Shown: positions 21,418 to 29,876 of the stretch, piece by piece
Layout: every line of letters begins with the position of its first letter
Position numbering within the stretch: the stretch's first letter is position 1
From: Microbacterium sp. Au-Mic1
GTDB lineage: Bacteria; Actinomycetota; Actinomycetes; Actinomycetales; Microbacteriaceae
Assembly: GCF_021341785.1 (NCBI RefSeq)
Contig: NZ_JAJTTF010000001.1
Coordinates: 248,001 to 312,000, forward strand
Direction: 5' to 3'
DNA length: 64,000 nucleotides
Program-made: the position numbers and the translations under genes
Notes under the pieces: model-generated
The model's database searches: none
The model's input: the letters and a program-made list of their open reading frames with translations, nothing else
Told to the model about the DNA's origin: nothing

Positions 21418-22419
21418 GTGGACGTTCCCGTCTGGTTCGAAGTCGTCTCGCTCGCCGTCCTGCTGCTGATCCTGATCGGCGACCTGCTGATCGTGCGCTG
21501 GCGCCCGCACATCCCCTCGACCAAGGAGTCCACGCTCTGGGTGGTGTTCTACGTCGCCTTGGCGCTCGGATTCGCGGGCCTCCTGCTCGCCGTGGCCGGC
21601 GGCCAGCACGCGGGGGAGTTCCTCACCGGCTGGGCGCTGGAGTACAGCCTCTCGATCGACAACCTCTTCGTGTTCGTGCTGATCATGGCGCAGTTCTCGG
21701 TGCCGCGGAAGCTGCAGCAGGAGGTGCTGATGGTGGGCATCATCATCGCGCTCGTGCTGCGCGGCATCTTCATCCTGCTCGGCGTCACGATCATCGAGAA
21801 CTTCGCCCCGGTGTTCTACCTCTTCGGCGCGTTCCTCATCTGGACCGCGATCCGTCAGGCGATGCCGGAGAAGGAGCAGGAGGACGAGACGGCTGCGAAG
21901 GAGGGCTTCGCCGTGCGCCTGGTGCGCCGACTCGTGCCCGTCAGCGATGAGTTCGACGGTCCGAAGCTGCGCACCACGGTCGACGGCAAGAAGATCTGGA
22001 CCCCGATGATCATCGTGTTCGTCACGATCGGCGTGACGGATCTGATGTTCGCGATCGACTCGATCCCGGCGATCTTCAGCATCACGCAGAACAGCTTCCT
22101 GGTGTTCACGGCGAACATCTTCGCCTTGATGGGGCTGCGCCAGCTCTACTTCCTGCTCGGGGACCTCCTCGACCGGCTGCGCTACCTGCACTACGGCATC
22201 GCCGTGATCCTCGCGTTCATCGGTGTGAAGCTCGTGCTGCACGCAATGCACGAGAACAGCGTCCCGTTCATCAACGGCGGCAAGCCCATCGAATGGGCGC
22301 CCGATGTGCCGATCTGGCTGTCGCTTACCGTGATCGTGGCCGCCATGCTCGGCGCCACCGGGGCGAGCCTCATCGCCTCCGGTCGCGAGAAGCGCCGGGA
22401 GCGCGCCCTCGCGGAGTGA
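21418..22419 (+). CDS. TerC family membrane protein, likely manganese exporter
   Basis: 333-residue polytopic protein of the TerC/Alx family with about nine hydrophobic segments. The family hallmarks are intramembrane acidic residues in LEYSLSIDNLFVFVLIM and DLMFAIDSIPAIFSI. Relatives behind yybP-ykoY riboswitches export manganese, and this gene has that riboswitch, so Mn(II) efflux is the best prediction; tellurite resistance is a historical label. GTG at 21418 has AAAGG (21408-21412) 5 nt before it, the same bases that can be masked by the riboswitch. It is monocistronic. Confidence 0.93.
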   Translation: MDVPVWFEVVSLAVLLLILIGDLLIVRWRPHIPSTKESTLWVVFYVALALGFAGLLLAVAGGQHAGEFLTGWALEYSLSIDNLFVFVLIMAQFSVPRKLQQEVLMVGIIIALVLRGIFILLGVTIIENFAPVFYLFGAFLIWTAIRQAMPEKEQEDETAAKEGFAVRLVRRLVPVSDEFDGPKLRTTVDGKKIWTPMIIVFVTIGVTDLMFAIDSIPAIFSITQNSFLVFTANIFALMGLRQLYFLLGDLLDRLRYLHYGIAVILAFIGVKLVLHAMHENSVPFINGGKPIEWAPDVPIWLSLTVIVAAMLGATGASLIASGREKRRERALAE

Positions 22420-22456
22420 GCCGAGGGCGGCTCAGTCGAGGGAGGGCTCAGCCGAG

Positions 22457-22470
22457 CGGCCATTGGGCCG
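22457..22470 (+). terminator. Small hairpin between terC and the MFS gene
   Basis: CGGCC-attg-GGCCG in the convergent gap. It is short and without a T run. Confidence 0.3.
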
Positions 22471-22511
22471 GCCACCGTCGATCACGACGCGGGTCGCAAT
22501 GGGGCGCGGCC

Positions 22512-23708
22512 TCACCGATCGGCGGCAGCAGTCGGCTCAGGAGAGCCGAAGCGCACCGTCGCCAGCACGACACCCGCCGCTACGACCACGGCGGACGTCG
22601 CGGCGAAGAACATCGGCAGCCCGGCGGTATCGGCGACGAGACCGACGCCCGCGTAGGCGAGCGGGCTGAGCCCGAATGTGAGCAGGGTCAGCACCGCCGT
22701 CACCCGACCGAGGAGGGCCGGCGGGGTCGAGCGCTGCACCTGTCCCTGGCACAGCACCATCGTGGTGCCGCTGGTGACGCCCAGTCCGGCGCCGGAGAGG
22801 ATGGCGGTCCCGACGTCGGCAGCCCCGCCGAAGAAGAGCAGCAGCCCGGCGGTCGCCGCCACGGAGACGAGCACGACGGCACGTCCGCCCGTCCGCCGCA
22901 TCGTGGACATGGCCAGGCTCGTGACGAGAGCGCCGACGCTGAATCCTGCCAGGATCACTCCGGCGATGCCCGCCGGCCATTCGCGATCATTGACCATCAA
23001 CACGATCGCCGCGGCCACGGGCCCGGCAAATGGCAGCTCCGAGAGTGCGGTACCGATCACCAGCGGGACGATCCTCAGCCGCTGGATGTCGCGCCAGCCG
23101 GCCGCACCGATCTGCGGATCGGAGTTCCGCACTGCGACGCCGGCGGATCGCGGCCGGATGCGGCGCAGCAGCAGCACGGACACGGCGAAGAGCACCGCCA
23201 GCGCCCCGAAGGCGATCTCGCCGCCGACCCCGAGCAGCACGCCGCCCGCCACAGGGCCGACGGCGTTGGCGATTCGCAGTCCGGTGATCCGCCAGCCTTG
23301 CAGTCGGGCCAGCGCCTCGGGCGGCACGAGCCGCGCCGGCATCGCCCCGACGGCAGGGAGGAAGCACGCGTCGATCATCCCGAAGATCACCGCGACGACG
23401 ATCAGCCACCAGAGCTGCGAGCCGAGAGAGAACGTCAGCAGAGCAGCAGCGATCAACGTCGCAGCCCGTGCGGTATCGGTCCAGATCGCTATCCGCCGAG
23501 GGTCGACCCGATCGGCGAGCATGCCGCCCGCGAGGAGGAGCAGCAATCGGGGGATGGAGCCCGCGGCGAGGATGGCTGCAGACCCGCTCGCCCCTCCGGC
23601 TTCCGCCGCCGCCCAGGTGAGGACAAGGTAGTAGGCGACATCGCCGAGCACGGCCAGTGTGTAGGCCAGAACCCAGATGGCGCCGTCGCGAGGGAACGCT
23701 GCGCCCAT
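22512..23708 (-). CDS. MFS transporter (EntS-like exporter)
   Basis: 398-residue major facilitator with about 12 hydrophobic segments and the loop 2-3 motif GGMLADRVDPRR. It resembles the EntS/multidrug drug:proton antiporter branch. The start codon shares one base with the stop of the upstream winged-helix regulator (TGATG), so the two are one translationally coupled operon. The regulator is the likely sensor of the exported compound. Substrate unknown. Confidence 0.9.
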   Translation of the reverse strand: MGAAFPRDGAIWVLAYTLAVLGDVAYYLVLTWAAAEAGGASGSAAILAAGSIPRLLLLLAGGMLADRVDPRRIAIWTDTARAATLIAAALLTFSLGSQLWWLIVVAVIFGMIDACFLPAVGAMPARLVPPEALARLQGWRITGLRIANAVGPVAGGVLLGVGGEIAFGALAVLFAVSVLLLRRIRPRSAGVAVRNSDPQIGAAGWRDIQRLRIVPLVIGTALSELPFAGPVAAAIVLMVNDREWPAGIAGVILAGFSVGALVTSLAMSTMRRTGGRAVVLVSVAATAGLLLFFGGAADVGTAILSGAGLGVTSGTTMVLCQGQVQRSTPPALLGRVTAVLTLLTFGLSPLAYAGVGLVADTAGLPMFFAATSAVVVAAGVVLATVRFGSPEPTAAADR

Positions 23709-24244
23709 CAGCGCTGCGCGTAGATCTGGAGGTTCACCTGGGTGGCCGGGGCCGTGGCGGGATCGCCGGCATCGCGATACCGGTCCACGACCGTCATGAG
23801 CTCGGCCAGGAGCGCGCGGCGTCCCGGGCCGTCGAGCGGGAGACGAAGGTCGACGAAGGCGGCTTCGGACAGCCAGGTCCGATCCGCGTCGGGTACGGCG
23901 GCTGCGACTCGGTGCAGCTCCTCTGCGGCCGACAGCACGACGGACTGGACGTACTGCCGGGCCGCGGCGTCATCGTCGTGCACAGAGGGATCGAACTGGG
24001 ACATGTCGTCGACGGCGCGCCACCACCGCTCTCGGCGGGTGCCGAGTTCCGGATCCTCTCGGATGAGGCGCCCTGCCTCGAGCCGGCGGAGGTGGTAGCT
24101 GGCGGCTCCCGAGTCGAGCTCGAACTCACGCCCGAGAGCTCGCGAGGTCGCGGGACCGTGATCCCGCAGCCGGCGCAGGAAGGCCAGTCGCACGGGGTGC
24201 GACAGCACGCGAAGTTGGGCAGTGGTGAGTTCCTCGGCGAGCAT
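23708..24244 (-). CDS. ArsR-like winged-helix regulator
   Basis: 178-residue regulator with an N-terminal winged HTH, residues about 8-80 (LRVLSHPVRLAFLRRLRDHG, then the recognition region SGAASYHLRRLEAGRLI). This is typical of the ArsR/HTH_20 group found beside MFS exporters. The C-terminal half (VQSVVLSAAEELHRVAAAV) is a helical effector or dimer domain. No metal-binding cysteines are visible, so a metal-responsive role is unlikely. An inverted repeat 17 nt before its start is a candidate self-operator. It is followed directly by the MFS gene. Confidence 0.85.
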   Translation of the reverse strand: MLAEELTTAQLRVLSHPVRLAFLRRLRDHGPATSRALGREFELDSGAASYHLRRLEAGRLIREDPELGTRRERWWRAVDDMSQFDPSVHDDDAAARQYVQSVVLSAAEELHRVAAAVPDADRTWLSEAAFVDLRLPLDGPGRRALLAELMTVVDRYRDAGDPATAPATQVNLQIYAQR

Positions 24245-24258
24245 GCGGCCACAGTAAT

Positions 24259-24282
24259 GATGCGAAGAGTTATTCGCAACAT
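24259..24282. promoter_or_regulatory. Candidate operator of the ArsR-like regulator
   Basis: TGCGAA (24261-24266) and TTCGCA (24273-24278) flank a 6-nt centre. The symmetry extends outward with a single mismatch to ten-base arms. The site is AT-richer than its surroundings and lies just upstream of the regulator start. Confidence 0.5.
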
Positions 24283-24346
24283 GACGATCCGATCGCGGAG
24301 AATGCTGTGCATCATCGTGGCAGCGCGCCTGGTCCGAGCGGCGAAG

Positions 24347-24381
24347 CGGTCAGGGTGGGTGGGAAACACCCACCCTGACCG
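24347..24381. promoter_or_regulatory. Perfect 15-bp palindrome upstream of the leuC leader
   Basis: CGGTCAGGGTGGGTG - GGAAA - CACCCACCCTGACCG. The arms match perfectly. It ends 4 nt before a -10-like TAAACT (24386-24391), so it covers the -35 region of the leuCD promoter. No gene ends here, so a terminator role is unlikely; it may be an operator for an unidentified regulator. Confidence 0.55.
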
Positions 24382-24385
24382 GGGG

Positions 24386-24391
24386 TAAACT
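24386..24391 (+). promoter_or_regulatory. -10 element for leuCD leader transcript
   Basis: TAAACT ends 7 nt before the leader ATG, the same geometry as at leuA, again predicting a leaderless leader peptide. Confidence 0.5.
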
Positions 24392-24398
24392 CGTGGCC

Positions 24399-24449
24399 AT
24401 GCAGGCGGTGCAGCTTCTCCTTAGCAGCCGCGGCGAGACCTCGATCTAG
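24399..24449 (+). CDS. Leucine-rich leader peptide of leuCD
   Basis: Sixteen-codon ORF encoding [16 protein letters not shown] with three successive leucine codons (CTT CTC CTT), 71 nt before leuC. The nucleotide stretch around the Leu codons and the first stem arm closely matches the leuA leader (shared GCAGGCGGT, CTTAGC, GCCGCG and GCGAG blocks). The stop codon lies in the loop of the stem that follows, as at leuA. The duplicated design argues for a shared leucine-sensing mechanism. Confidence 0.82.
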   Translation: MQAVQLLLSSRGETSI

Positions 24450-24465
24450 GCCTCTCTCGCCGCGG
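24428..24465 (+). promoter_or_regulatory. leuCD attenuator-type stem-loop
   Basis: Perfect 11-bp stem CCGCGGCGAGA (24428-24438) / TCTCGCCGCGG (24455-24465), with a 16-nt loop containing the leader stop codon. A second small hairpin CCCTG-ctctt-CAGGG follows at about 24473-24487. Unlike leuA, no third complementary arm is visible near the leuC Shine-Dalgarno. Confidence 0.7.
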
Positions 24466-24520
24466 AGTCGCGCCCTGCTCTTCAGGGGACGGCCGCACCA
24501 CTACCCAGGAGAAGCAACGC

Positions 24521-25945
24521 ATGAACGACGCATCCCCCCGACCCCGCACGCTGGCCGAGAAGGTCTGGGACGACCACCTCGTGGTGAAGGGCGAGAACGG
24601 CGAGCCCGACCTCATCTACATCGACCTCCACCTCGTGCACGAGGTCACCAGCCCGCAGGCCTTCGACGGTCTGCGCAGCGAAGGGCGCCCGCTGCGACGC
24701 CTCGATCTGACGATCGCCACCGAGGATCACAACACCCCGACCCTCGCCATCGACAAGCCCATCGCCGATCTCACGAGCCGCACCCAGATCGAGACGCTGC
24801 GCCGCAACGCCGCAGAGTTCGGTGTGCGGCTGCACTCGCTGGGCGACGCCGAGCAGGGGATCGTGCACGTCGTCGGCCCGCAGCTCGGCCTGACCATGCC
24901 CGGCATCACCGTCGTCTGCGGCGACTCGCACACGTCCACCCACGGCGCGTTCGGCGCCATGGCCTTCGGCATCGGCACGAGCGAGGTCGAGCATGTCATG
25001 GCCACGCAGACGCTGCCGCTGAAGCCGTTCAAGACCATGGCGATCACCGTCGAGGGCACGCTGCGCCCCGGTGTCACGGCGAAGGACATCATCCTCGCAG
25101 TGATCGCGAAGATCGGCACCGGCGGCGGGCAGGGCTACGTGCTCGAGTACCGCGGCAGTGCCATCCGCGCCCTCTCGATGGAGGGTCGGATGACGATCTG
25201 CAACATGTCGATCGAAGCCGGCGCGCGGGCGGGCATGGTCGCGCCGGACGAGACCACCTTCGCGTATGTGCAGGGCAAGCCCCACGCGCCGCAGGGGCAG
25301 GACTGGGACGACGCCGTCGCCTACTGGAAGACGCTGCCGACCGACGAGGGCGCGACGTTCGACGCCGAGGTGTTCATCGATGCGGATGAGCTGGAGCCGT
25401 TCGTGACGTGGGGCACCAACCCCGGCCAGGGCAGCTCGCTGTCCTCCACGGTCCCGGATCCGGCCCGGATCGCCGACCCGAACGAACGCAGCGCCGCCGA
25501 GCGGGCTCTCGAGTACATGGACCTGACTCCCGGCACTCCGTTGAAGGAGGTGAAGGTCGACGCGGTCTTCATGGGCTCCTGCACGAACAGCCGGATCGAG
25601 GATCTACGCGCCTTCGCGTCGGTCATCAAGGGCAAGACGAAGGCCGATGGCGTGCGCGTCATGGTCGTCCCCGGATCCGCCCGGGTGCGCCTGGAGGCGG
25701 AGGCCGAAGGGCTCGACAAGGTCTTCACCGACTTCGGTGCCGAGTGGCGGTTCGCCGGCTGCTCGATGTGCCTGGGCATGAATCCCGACCAGCTGGCTCC
25801 GGGGGAGCGCTGCGCGTCGACCTCGAACCGCAACTTCGAGGGCCGCCAGGGCAAGGGCGGTCGCACGCACCTCGTCTCGCCCCTCGTCGCCGCCGCCACC
25901 GCCGTGCGCGGCACCCTGTCCAGCCCGAGCGATCTGGAGGCCTGA
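24521..25945 (+). CDS. leuC: 3-isopropylmalate dehydratase large subunit
   Basis: 474-residue aconitase-family subunit that isomerises 2- to 3-isopropylmalate using a 4Fe-4S cluster. Cluster cysteines lie in [11 protein letters not shown] and [13 protein letters not shown]. Other blocks are [38 protein letters not shown] and the C-terminal [30 protein letters not shown] supports the ATG. leuD follows after 2 nt. The leader peptide and stem upstream make leucine-dependent control likely. Confidence 0.98.
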   Translation: MNDASPRPRTLAEKVWDDHLVVKGENGEPDLIYIDLHLVHEVTSPQAFDGLRSEGRPLRRLDLTIATEDHNTPTLAIDKPIADLTSRTQIETLRRNAAEFGVRLHSLGDAEQGIVHVVGPQLGLTMPGITVVCGDSHTSTHGAFGAMAFGIGTSEVEHVMATQTLPLKPFKTMAITVEGTLRPGVTAKDIILAVIAKIGTGGGQGYVLEYRGSAIRALSMEGRMTICNMSIEAGARAGMVAPDETTFAYVQGKPHAPQGQDWDDAVAYWKTLPTDEGATFDAEVFIDADELEPFVTWGTNPGQGSSLSSTVPDPARIADPNERSAAERALEYMDLTPGTPLKEVKVDAVFMGSCTNSRIEDLRAFASVIKGKTKADGVRVMVVPGSARVRLEAEAEGLDKVFTDFGAEWRFAGCSMCLGMNPDQLAPGERCASTSNRNFEGRQGKGGRTHLVSPLVAAATAVRGTLSSPSDLEA

Positions 25946-25947
25946 TC

Positions 25948-26544
25948 GTGGAGAAGTTCACTACCCATACGGGTGTCGCGGCGCCCCTGAAGCGCTCCAA
26001 CGTCGACACGGACCAGATCATCCCGGCGGTGTTCCTCAAGCGGGTCACCAAGACCGGCTTCGAGGACGCGCTCTTCCACGCCTGGCGTCAGGACCCCGAG
26101 TTCGTGCTCAACCAGGACGCCTTCCGGAACGCGTCCGTGCTCGTGGCGGGTCCCGACTTCGGCACCGGATCCAGTCGCGAGCACGCGGTCTGGGCCTTGC
26201 GCGACTACGGCTTCGCCGTCGTGCTGAGCCCCCGCTTCGCCGACATCTTCCGCGGGAACTCTGGCAAGCAGGGCCTGCTCGCCGCGACCGTCGACGAGGC
26301 CGACATCGAGCGGATCTGGGCCCTGATCGACGAGGATCCCGGCCGGGAGATCACCGTCGACCTGGAGGCGCGCACCGCCACGATCGGCGACTTCCAGACC
26401 TCCATCGGGATCGACGATTACACTAGATGGCGGCTCCTCGAAGGGCTCGATGACATCGGGCTTACGCTGCGCAACGAAGACAAGATCGCGCAGTTCGAGG
26501 CCCGTCGCGAGTCGTGGCGGCCACGTACGCTTCCTGTTCTCTGA
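25948..26544 (+). CDS. leuD: 3-isopropylmalate dehydratase small subunit
   Basis: 198-residue swivel subunit that completes the LeuCD enzyme. Family blocks are [43 protein letters not shown] and [18 protein letters not shown] at 25948 is preceded by GGAGG (25936-25940) and lies 2 nt after the leuC stop, so the subunits are co-translated. The remaining leucine enzyme gene, leuB, is not in this window. Confidence 0.97.
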   Translation: MEKFTTHTGVAAPLKRSNVDTDQIIPAVFLKRVTKTGFEDALFHAWRQDPEFVLNQDAFRNASVLVAGPDFGTGSSREHAVWALRDYGFAVVLSPRFADIFRGNSGKQGLLAATVDEADIERIWALIDEDPGREITVDLEARTATIGDFQTSIGIDDYTRWRLLEGLDDIGLTLRNEDKIAQFEARRESWRPRTLPVL

Positions 26545-26550
26545 ATCGGA

Positions 26551-26594
26551 CGCGGCCGTGAGCCTAGGGCATCCGCCCGGCGGCTCCGGCCGCG
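26551..26594 (+). terminator. Hairpin after leuD
   Basis: CGCGGCCG / CGGCCGCG perfect stem with a 28-nt loop between leuD and murA. No T run. Confidence 0.4.
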
Positions 26595-26619
26595 CCCGTT
26601 CCACAAGAAGAGGCCCTGA

Positions 26620-27981
26620 ATGACGACACCGCTGCACGAGACCACGCTCGCTTCGAAGCCTTCGGGCGATGTCCTGGCAATCCGCGGCGGACGGCCACTG
26701 CACGGCCGGGTGGACGTGAAGGGCGCGAAGAACCTCGCGACCAAGGCGATGGTGGCGACCCTCCTCGGGGAGACCGCGAGCACGCTCCGCGACGTCCCCG
26801 ACCTCAGCGACGTCGCCGTGGTGCGCTCGCTGCTCGAAGTGCACGGCGTGCGGGTCACCGAGGGCGACGAGCCCGGGGCGCTGATCTTCGACCCGAGCGA
26901 GGTCGAGTCCGCGCACTTCGAGGAGATCGACGCCCACGCGGGTGCCTCGCGCATCCCGATCCTGTTCTGCGGCCCTCTGCTGCACCGGCTGGGACAGGCC
27001 TTCATCCCGGACCTCGGCGGCTGCCGCATCGGCGACCGCCCGATCGACTTCCACCTCGACGCGCTGCGCAAGTTCGGCGCGACCGTCGAGAAGCTGCCCA
27101 GCGGCATCCGGCTGTCCACGGGCGGCAGCCGCCTGCACGGCGCCAACATCCACCTGCCGTACCCGAGCGTCGGTGCGACCGAGCAGGTCCTCCTGACCGC
27201 GGTACGGGCCGAAGGCACGACCGAGCTGCGCAACGCGGCCATCGAGCCCGAGATCATGGATCTCATCGCGGTGCTGCAGAAGATGGGCGCGATCATCTCC
27301 TACGAGCCCAACCGCGTGATCCTCATCGAGGGAGTGGAGAAGCTGCGCGGTTACGACCACCGTTCGATCTTCGACCGCAACGAGGCCGCGTCCTGGGCCT
27401 CGGCGGCGCTCGCGACCGACGGCGAGATCTTCGTCGGCGGCGCCAAGCAGCAGGAGATGCTGACGTTCCTCAACGTGTTCCGCAAGGCGGGCGGCTGGTT
27501 CGACGTGCGCGAGGACGGGATCCTGTTCCGCCGCGACGGCGAGCTCAAGCCGGTGATCGTCGAGACCGACGTGCACCCGGGCTTCATGACCGACTGGCAG
27601 CAGCCGCTCGTTGTCGCGCTCACGCAGGCGCGCGGCCGTTCGGTGGTGCACGAGACCGTGTACGAGAACCGGATGGGCTTCACCGGCGCGCTGATCAAGA
27701 TGGGCGCGGACATCGTCGTGCACCCGCACGGCCTGCAGGACGGCCCGCGTCGTGTGGCGCGTCGCGACCTCGAGCAGGCCGCGGTCATCACGGGCCCGAC
27801 GCCGCTGCACGGCGCGGACATCGTGGTGCCCGACCTGCGCGGCGGCTACAGCCACGTCATCGCCGCGCTCACCGCGACCGGCGAGTCGAGGGTCTCCGGC
27901 GTCGACATCCTCAGCCGCGGCTACGAGAAGTTCCTCGACAAGCTCACCGCGCTCGGCGCCGACTTCGACGTGATCGGCTGA
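26620..27981 (+). CDS. murA: UDP-N-acetylglucosamine 1-carboxyvinyltransferase
   Basis: 453-residue first committed enzyme of peptidoglycan synthesis, transferring enolpyruvate from PEP to UDP-GlcNAc; the fosfomycin target. Conserved Lys37-Asn38 lies in VKGAKNLATKAMVA, where many MurA proteins read GAKNAAL. The catalytic Cys135 is in DLGGCRIGDRPIDFHLD, so fosfomycin sensitivity at the target is expected. Other blocks are SVGATEQVLLTAV, the Asp-containing TDVHPGFMTDWQQPL and the C-terminal DLRGGYSHVIAALTA. plsC starts one base after its stop. Confidence 0.95.
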   Translation: MTTPLHETTLASKPSGDVLAIRGGRPLHGRVDVKGAKNLATKAMVATLLGETASTLRDVPDLSDVAVVRSLLEVHGVRVTEGDEPGALIFDPSEVESAHFEEIDAHAGASRIPILFCGPLLHRLGQAFIPDLGGCRIGDRPIDFHLDALRKFGATVEKLPSGIRLSTGGSRLHGANIHLPYPSVGATEQVLLTAVRAEGTTELRNAAIEPEIMDLIAVLQKMGAIISYEPNRVILIEGVEKLRGYDHRSIFDRNEAASWASAALATDGEIFVGGAKQQEMLTFLNVFRKAGGWFDVREDGILFRRDGELKPVIVETDVHPGFMTDWQQPLVVALTQARGRSVVHETVYENRMGFTGALIKMGADIVVHPHGLQDGPRRVARRDLEQAAVITGPTPLHGADIVVPDLRGGYSHVIAALTATGESRVSGVDILSRGYEKFLDKLTALGADFDVIG

Positions 27982-27982
27982 G

Positions 27983-28735
27983 ATGCGCGCGACCGCCGAG
28001 AAGACCCGCCCGAGCCTGTTCTGGTTCCTGGCGGTCTTCGTGGTGCCGTTCGTCTCGTTCCTGGCGAAGATCCGGATCCGCGGCGCGGAGAAGCTGCCTC
28101 GCGCTGGCGCTTTCGTGCTGGCGCCGAACCACTACTCCGAGTTCGACCCGCTGATCGTCGCCGTCGCCGTGTGGCGGCTCGGCCGCGCGCCGCGCTTCAT
28201 GGCGAAGGAGAGCCTGTTCCGCGTCCCCGTCCTGGGCTGGGCGCTGCGCGGCACGGGGATGATCCCGGTCGCCCGGGCCTCATCCGCCGCTGCGGCGAAG
28301 CAGACCCTGGTGCAGTCCGAGGAGCTCGTGGAGCACGGGCGCGGAGTCATCGTCTACCCGGAGGGCACCCTCACCCGGGATCCGGAGCTCTGGCCGATGC
28401 GCGGCAAGACGGGTGCCGTCCGCCTCGCCCTCGCCGGACGGATCCCGCTGATCCCGATGGCGCAGTGGGGCACCCAGAACATCATGGGCCGCTATCAGAA
28501 GGGGCTCAGCCTCTGGCCGCCGCGCAAGAAGGTCGACGTGCTGATCGGGGATCCGGTCGATCTCTCCGACCTCTACGGTCGAGGAGGGGAGCGCGCCGCG
28601 CTGGTGGAGGCGAACGACCGCCTCATGGCCGCTGTCACGGCGCTCCTGGAGGAGCTCCGCGGCGAGAAGGCTCCCGCCGAGCGCTGGAACCCGGCCGAAC
28701 ACGGCCAGAAGGAGACGGGGCGTCTTGACTCCTAG
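27983..28735 (+). CDS. 1-acyl-sn-glycerol-3-phosphate acyltransferase family protein
   Basis: 250-residue PlsC-family enzyme that probably acylates lysophosphatidic acid during phospholipid synthesis. It has an N-terminal membrane helix (LFWFLAVFVVPFVSFLA) and the acyltransferase block I NHYSEFD with His50 and Asp55. Later blocks are GTGMIPVAR and the phosphate-binding YPEGTLTRDPELWPMRGKTGAVRLAL. It starts one base after murA and overlaps gpsA by 11 nt, so glycerol-3-phosphate supply and acylation are encoded together. Acyl and acceptor specificity are not readable. Confidence 0.92.
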   Translation: MRATAEKTRPSLFWFLAVFVVPFVSFLAKIRIRGAEKLPRAGAFVLAPNHYSEFDPLIVAVAVWRLGRAPRFMAKESLFRVPVLGWALRGTGMIPVARASSAAAAKQTLVQSEELVEHGRGVIVYPEGTLTRDPELWPMRGKTGAVRLALAGRIPLIPMAQWGTQNIMGRYQKGLSLWPPRKKVDVLIGDPVDLSDLYGRGGERAALVEANDRLMAAVTALLEELRGEKAPAERWNPAEHGQKETGRLDS

Positions 28736-29876
28736 GAACGCGGCCCCGCGCACCGCCTCGGTCCCGCTCGGCCCCCGCGTCACCGTGATCGGTGCCGGGA
28801 GCTGGGGCACGACCTTCGGCAAGATCCTGGCCGACGGCGGAGCACAGGTGACGATGTGGGCGCGCCGGCAGGAGCTGGCGCACGAGATCGCCGAGGCCAA
28901 GCGCAACTCGCAGTACCTGTCCGGCATCAACCTGCCACGCTCGATGACGGCCACGCATCACCTGGCCGAGGCGATCCAAGGCGCCGAGCAGGTGTACCTG
29001 TCGGTGCCCAGCCAGACGCTGCGGGAGAACCTCAAGGCGCTGCGCCCGCTGCTGCAGAACTCGGACATTCCCGTGGTCAGCCTCATGAAGGGCGTCGAGA
29101 AGCGCACCGGACTGCGGATGAGCCAGGTCATCGAGCAGGAGCTGCGCTGCGACCCCGACCGGATCGCCGTGGCGAGCGGACCGAACCTGGCGCTCGAGAT
29201 CGCTCGTGAGCAGCCCACAGCCGCCGTCATCGCCTCCACCAGCCAGGAGACGGCCGACATCGTGGCGCGGACGGCGCGCAACCGCTACTTCCGCAGCTTC
29301 GTGAACACCGACGTGATCGGCACGGAGTTCGGCGGCGTGCTGAAGAATCTGATCGCGGTCGCCATCGGCATCGTCGACGGCGTCGGCTACGGCGAGAACA
29401 CCAAGGCGTCGATCATCACCCGCGGCCTGGTCGAGATGACCGACTTCGCCGTGGCGAACGGCGCACAGCCGGGGACCCTGCAGGGTCTGGCCGGCCTCGG
29501 CGACCTGATCGCGACATGCCAGTCGCCGCTCAGCCGCAACAACACGGCCGGGCGTCTGCTCGGTCAGGGATACAGCTTCCAGGACGTGGTCAAGCAGATG
29601 CAGCAGACAGCCGAGGGACTCGCGTCCGTCGCGCCGATCCTGCAGCTGGCCCGCGCCGCCGGCGTGGAGATGCCGATCGTCGAGCAGGTGAAGATGGTGC
29701 TGGACGGCGCCATGGATCCGCGCGACATCGCCCCCCATCTGACCACCGACGACGACACCCCGCAGGGGGAAGGGACGGGCAATGGACAAGCAGACGGTGG
29801 TGGTGCTCTTCGGAGGGCGCTCCAGCGAGCACTCGATCAGCTCCGCCACGGCGGGAGGGGTGCTGCGCGCCCTTGA
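28725..29876 (+). CDS. gpsA: NAD(P)-dependent glycerol-3-phosphate dehydrogenase
   Basis: 383-residue enzyme reducing dihydroxyacetone phosphate to sn-glycerol-3-phosphate for phospholipids. The Rossmann motif is VIGAGSWGTTFG (residues 22-32). The catalytic Lys lies in EFGGVLKNLIAVAIGI, and the substrate loop is GLAGLGDLIATC. TTG at 28725 has AGGAGA 9 nt upstream and overlaps plsC. The protein is longer than usual (about 335-350). The last 32 residues, after DDDTPQGEGTGN, are read from DNA that also encodes the N-terminus of ddl: a 95-nt out-of-frame overlap. Confidence 0.95.
   Translation: MTPRNAAPRTASVPLGPRVTVIGAGSWGTTFGKILADGGAQVTMWARRQELAHEIAEAKRNSQYLSGINLPRSMTATHHLAEAIQGAEQVYLSVPSQTLRENLKALRPLLQNSDIPVVSLMKGVEKRTGLRMSQVIEQELRCDPDRIAVASGPNLALEIAREQPTAAVIASTSQETADIVARTARNRYFRSFVNTDVIGTEFGGVLKNLIAVAIGIVDGVGYGENTKASIITRGLVEMTDFAVANGAQPGTLQGLAGLGDLIATCQSPLSRNNTAGRLLGQGYSFQDVVKQMQQTAEGLASVAPILQLARAAGVEMPIVEQVKMVLDGAMDPRDIAPHLTTDDDTPQGEGTGNGQADGGGALRRALQRALDQLRHGGRGAARP

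Noticed and set aside
24347..24381. Palindrome upstream of leuC as an intrinsic terminator
   Set aside because: No gene ends toward it on either strand and there is no T run.
25321..27855. 844-codon minus-strand ORF opposite leuC, leuD and murA
   Set aside because: Spans several real genes on the other strand and has no recognisable domain.
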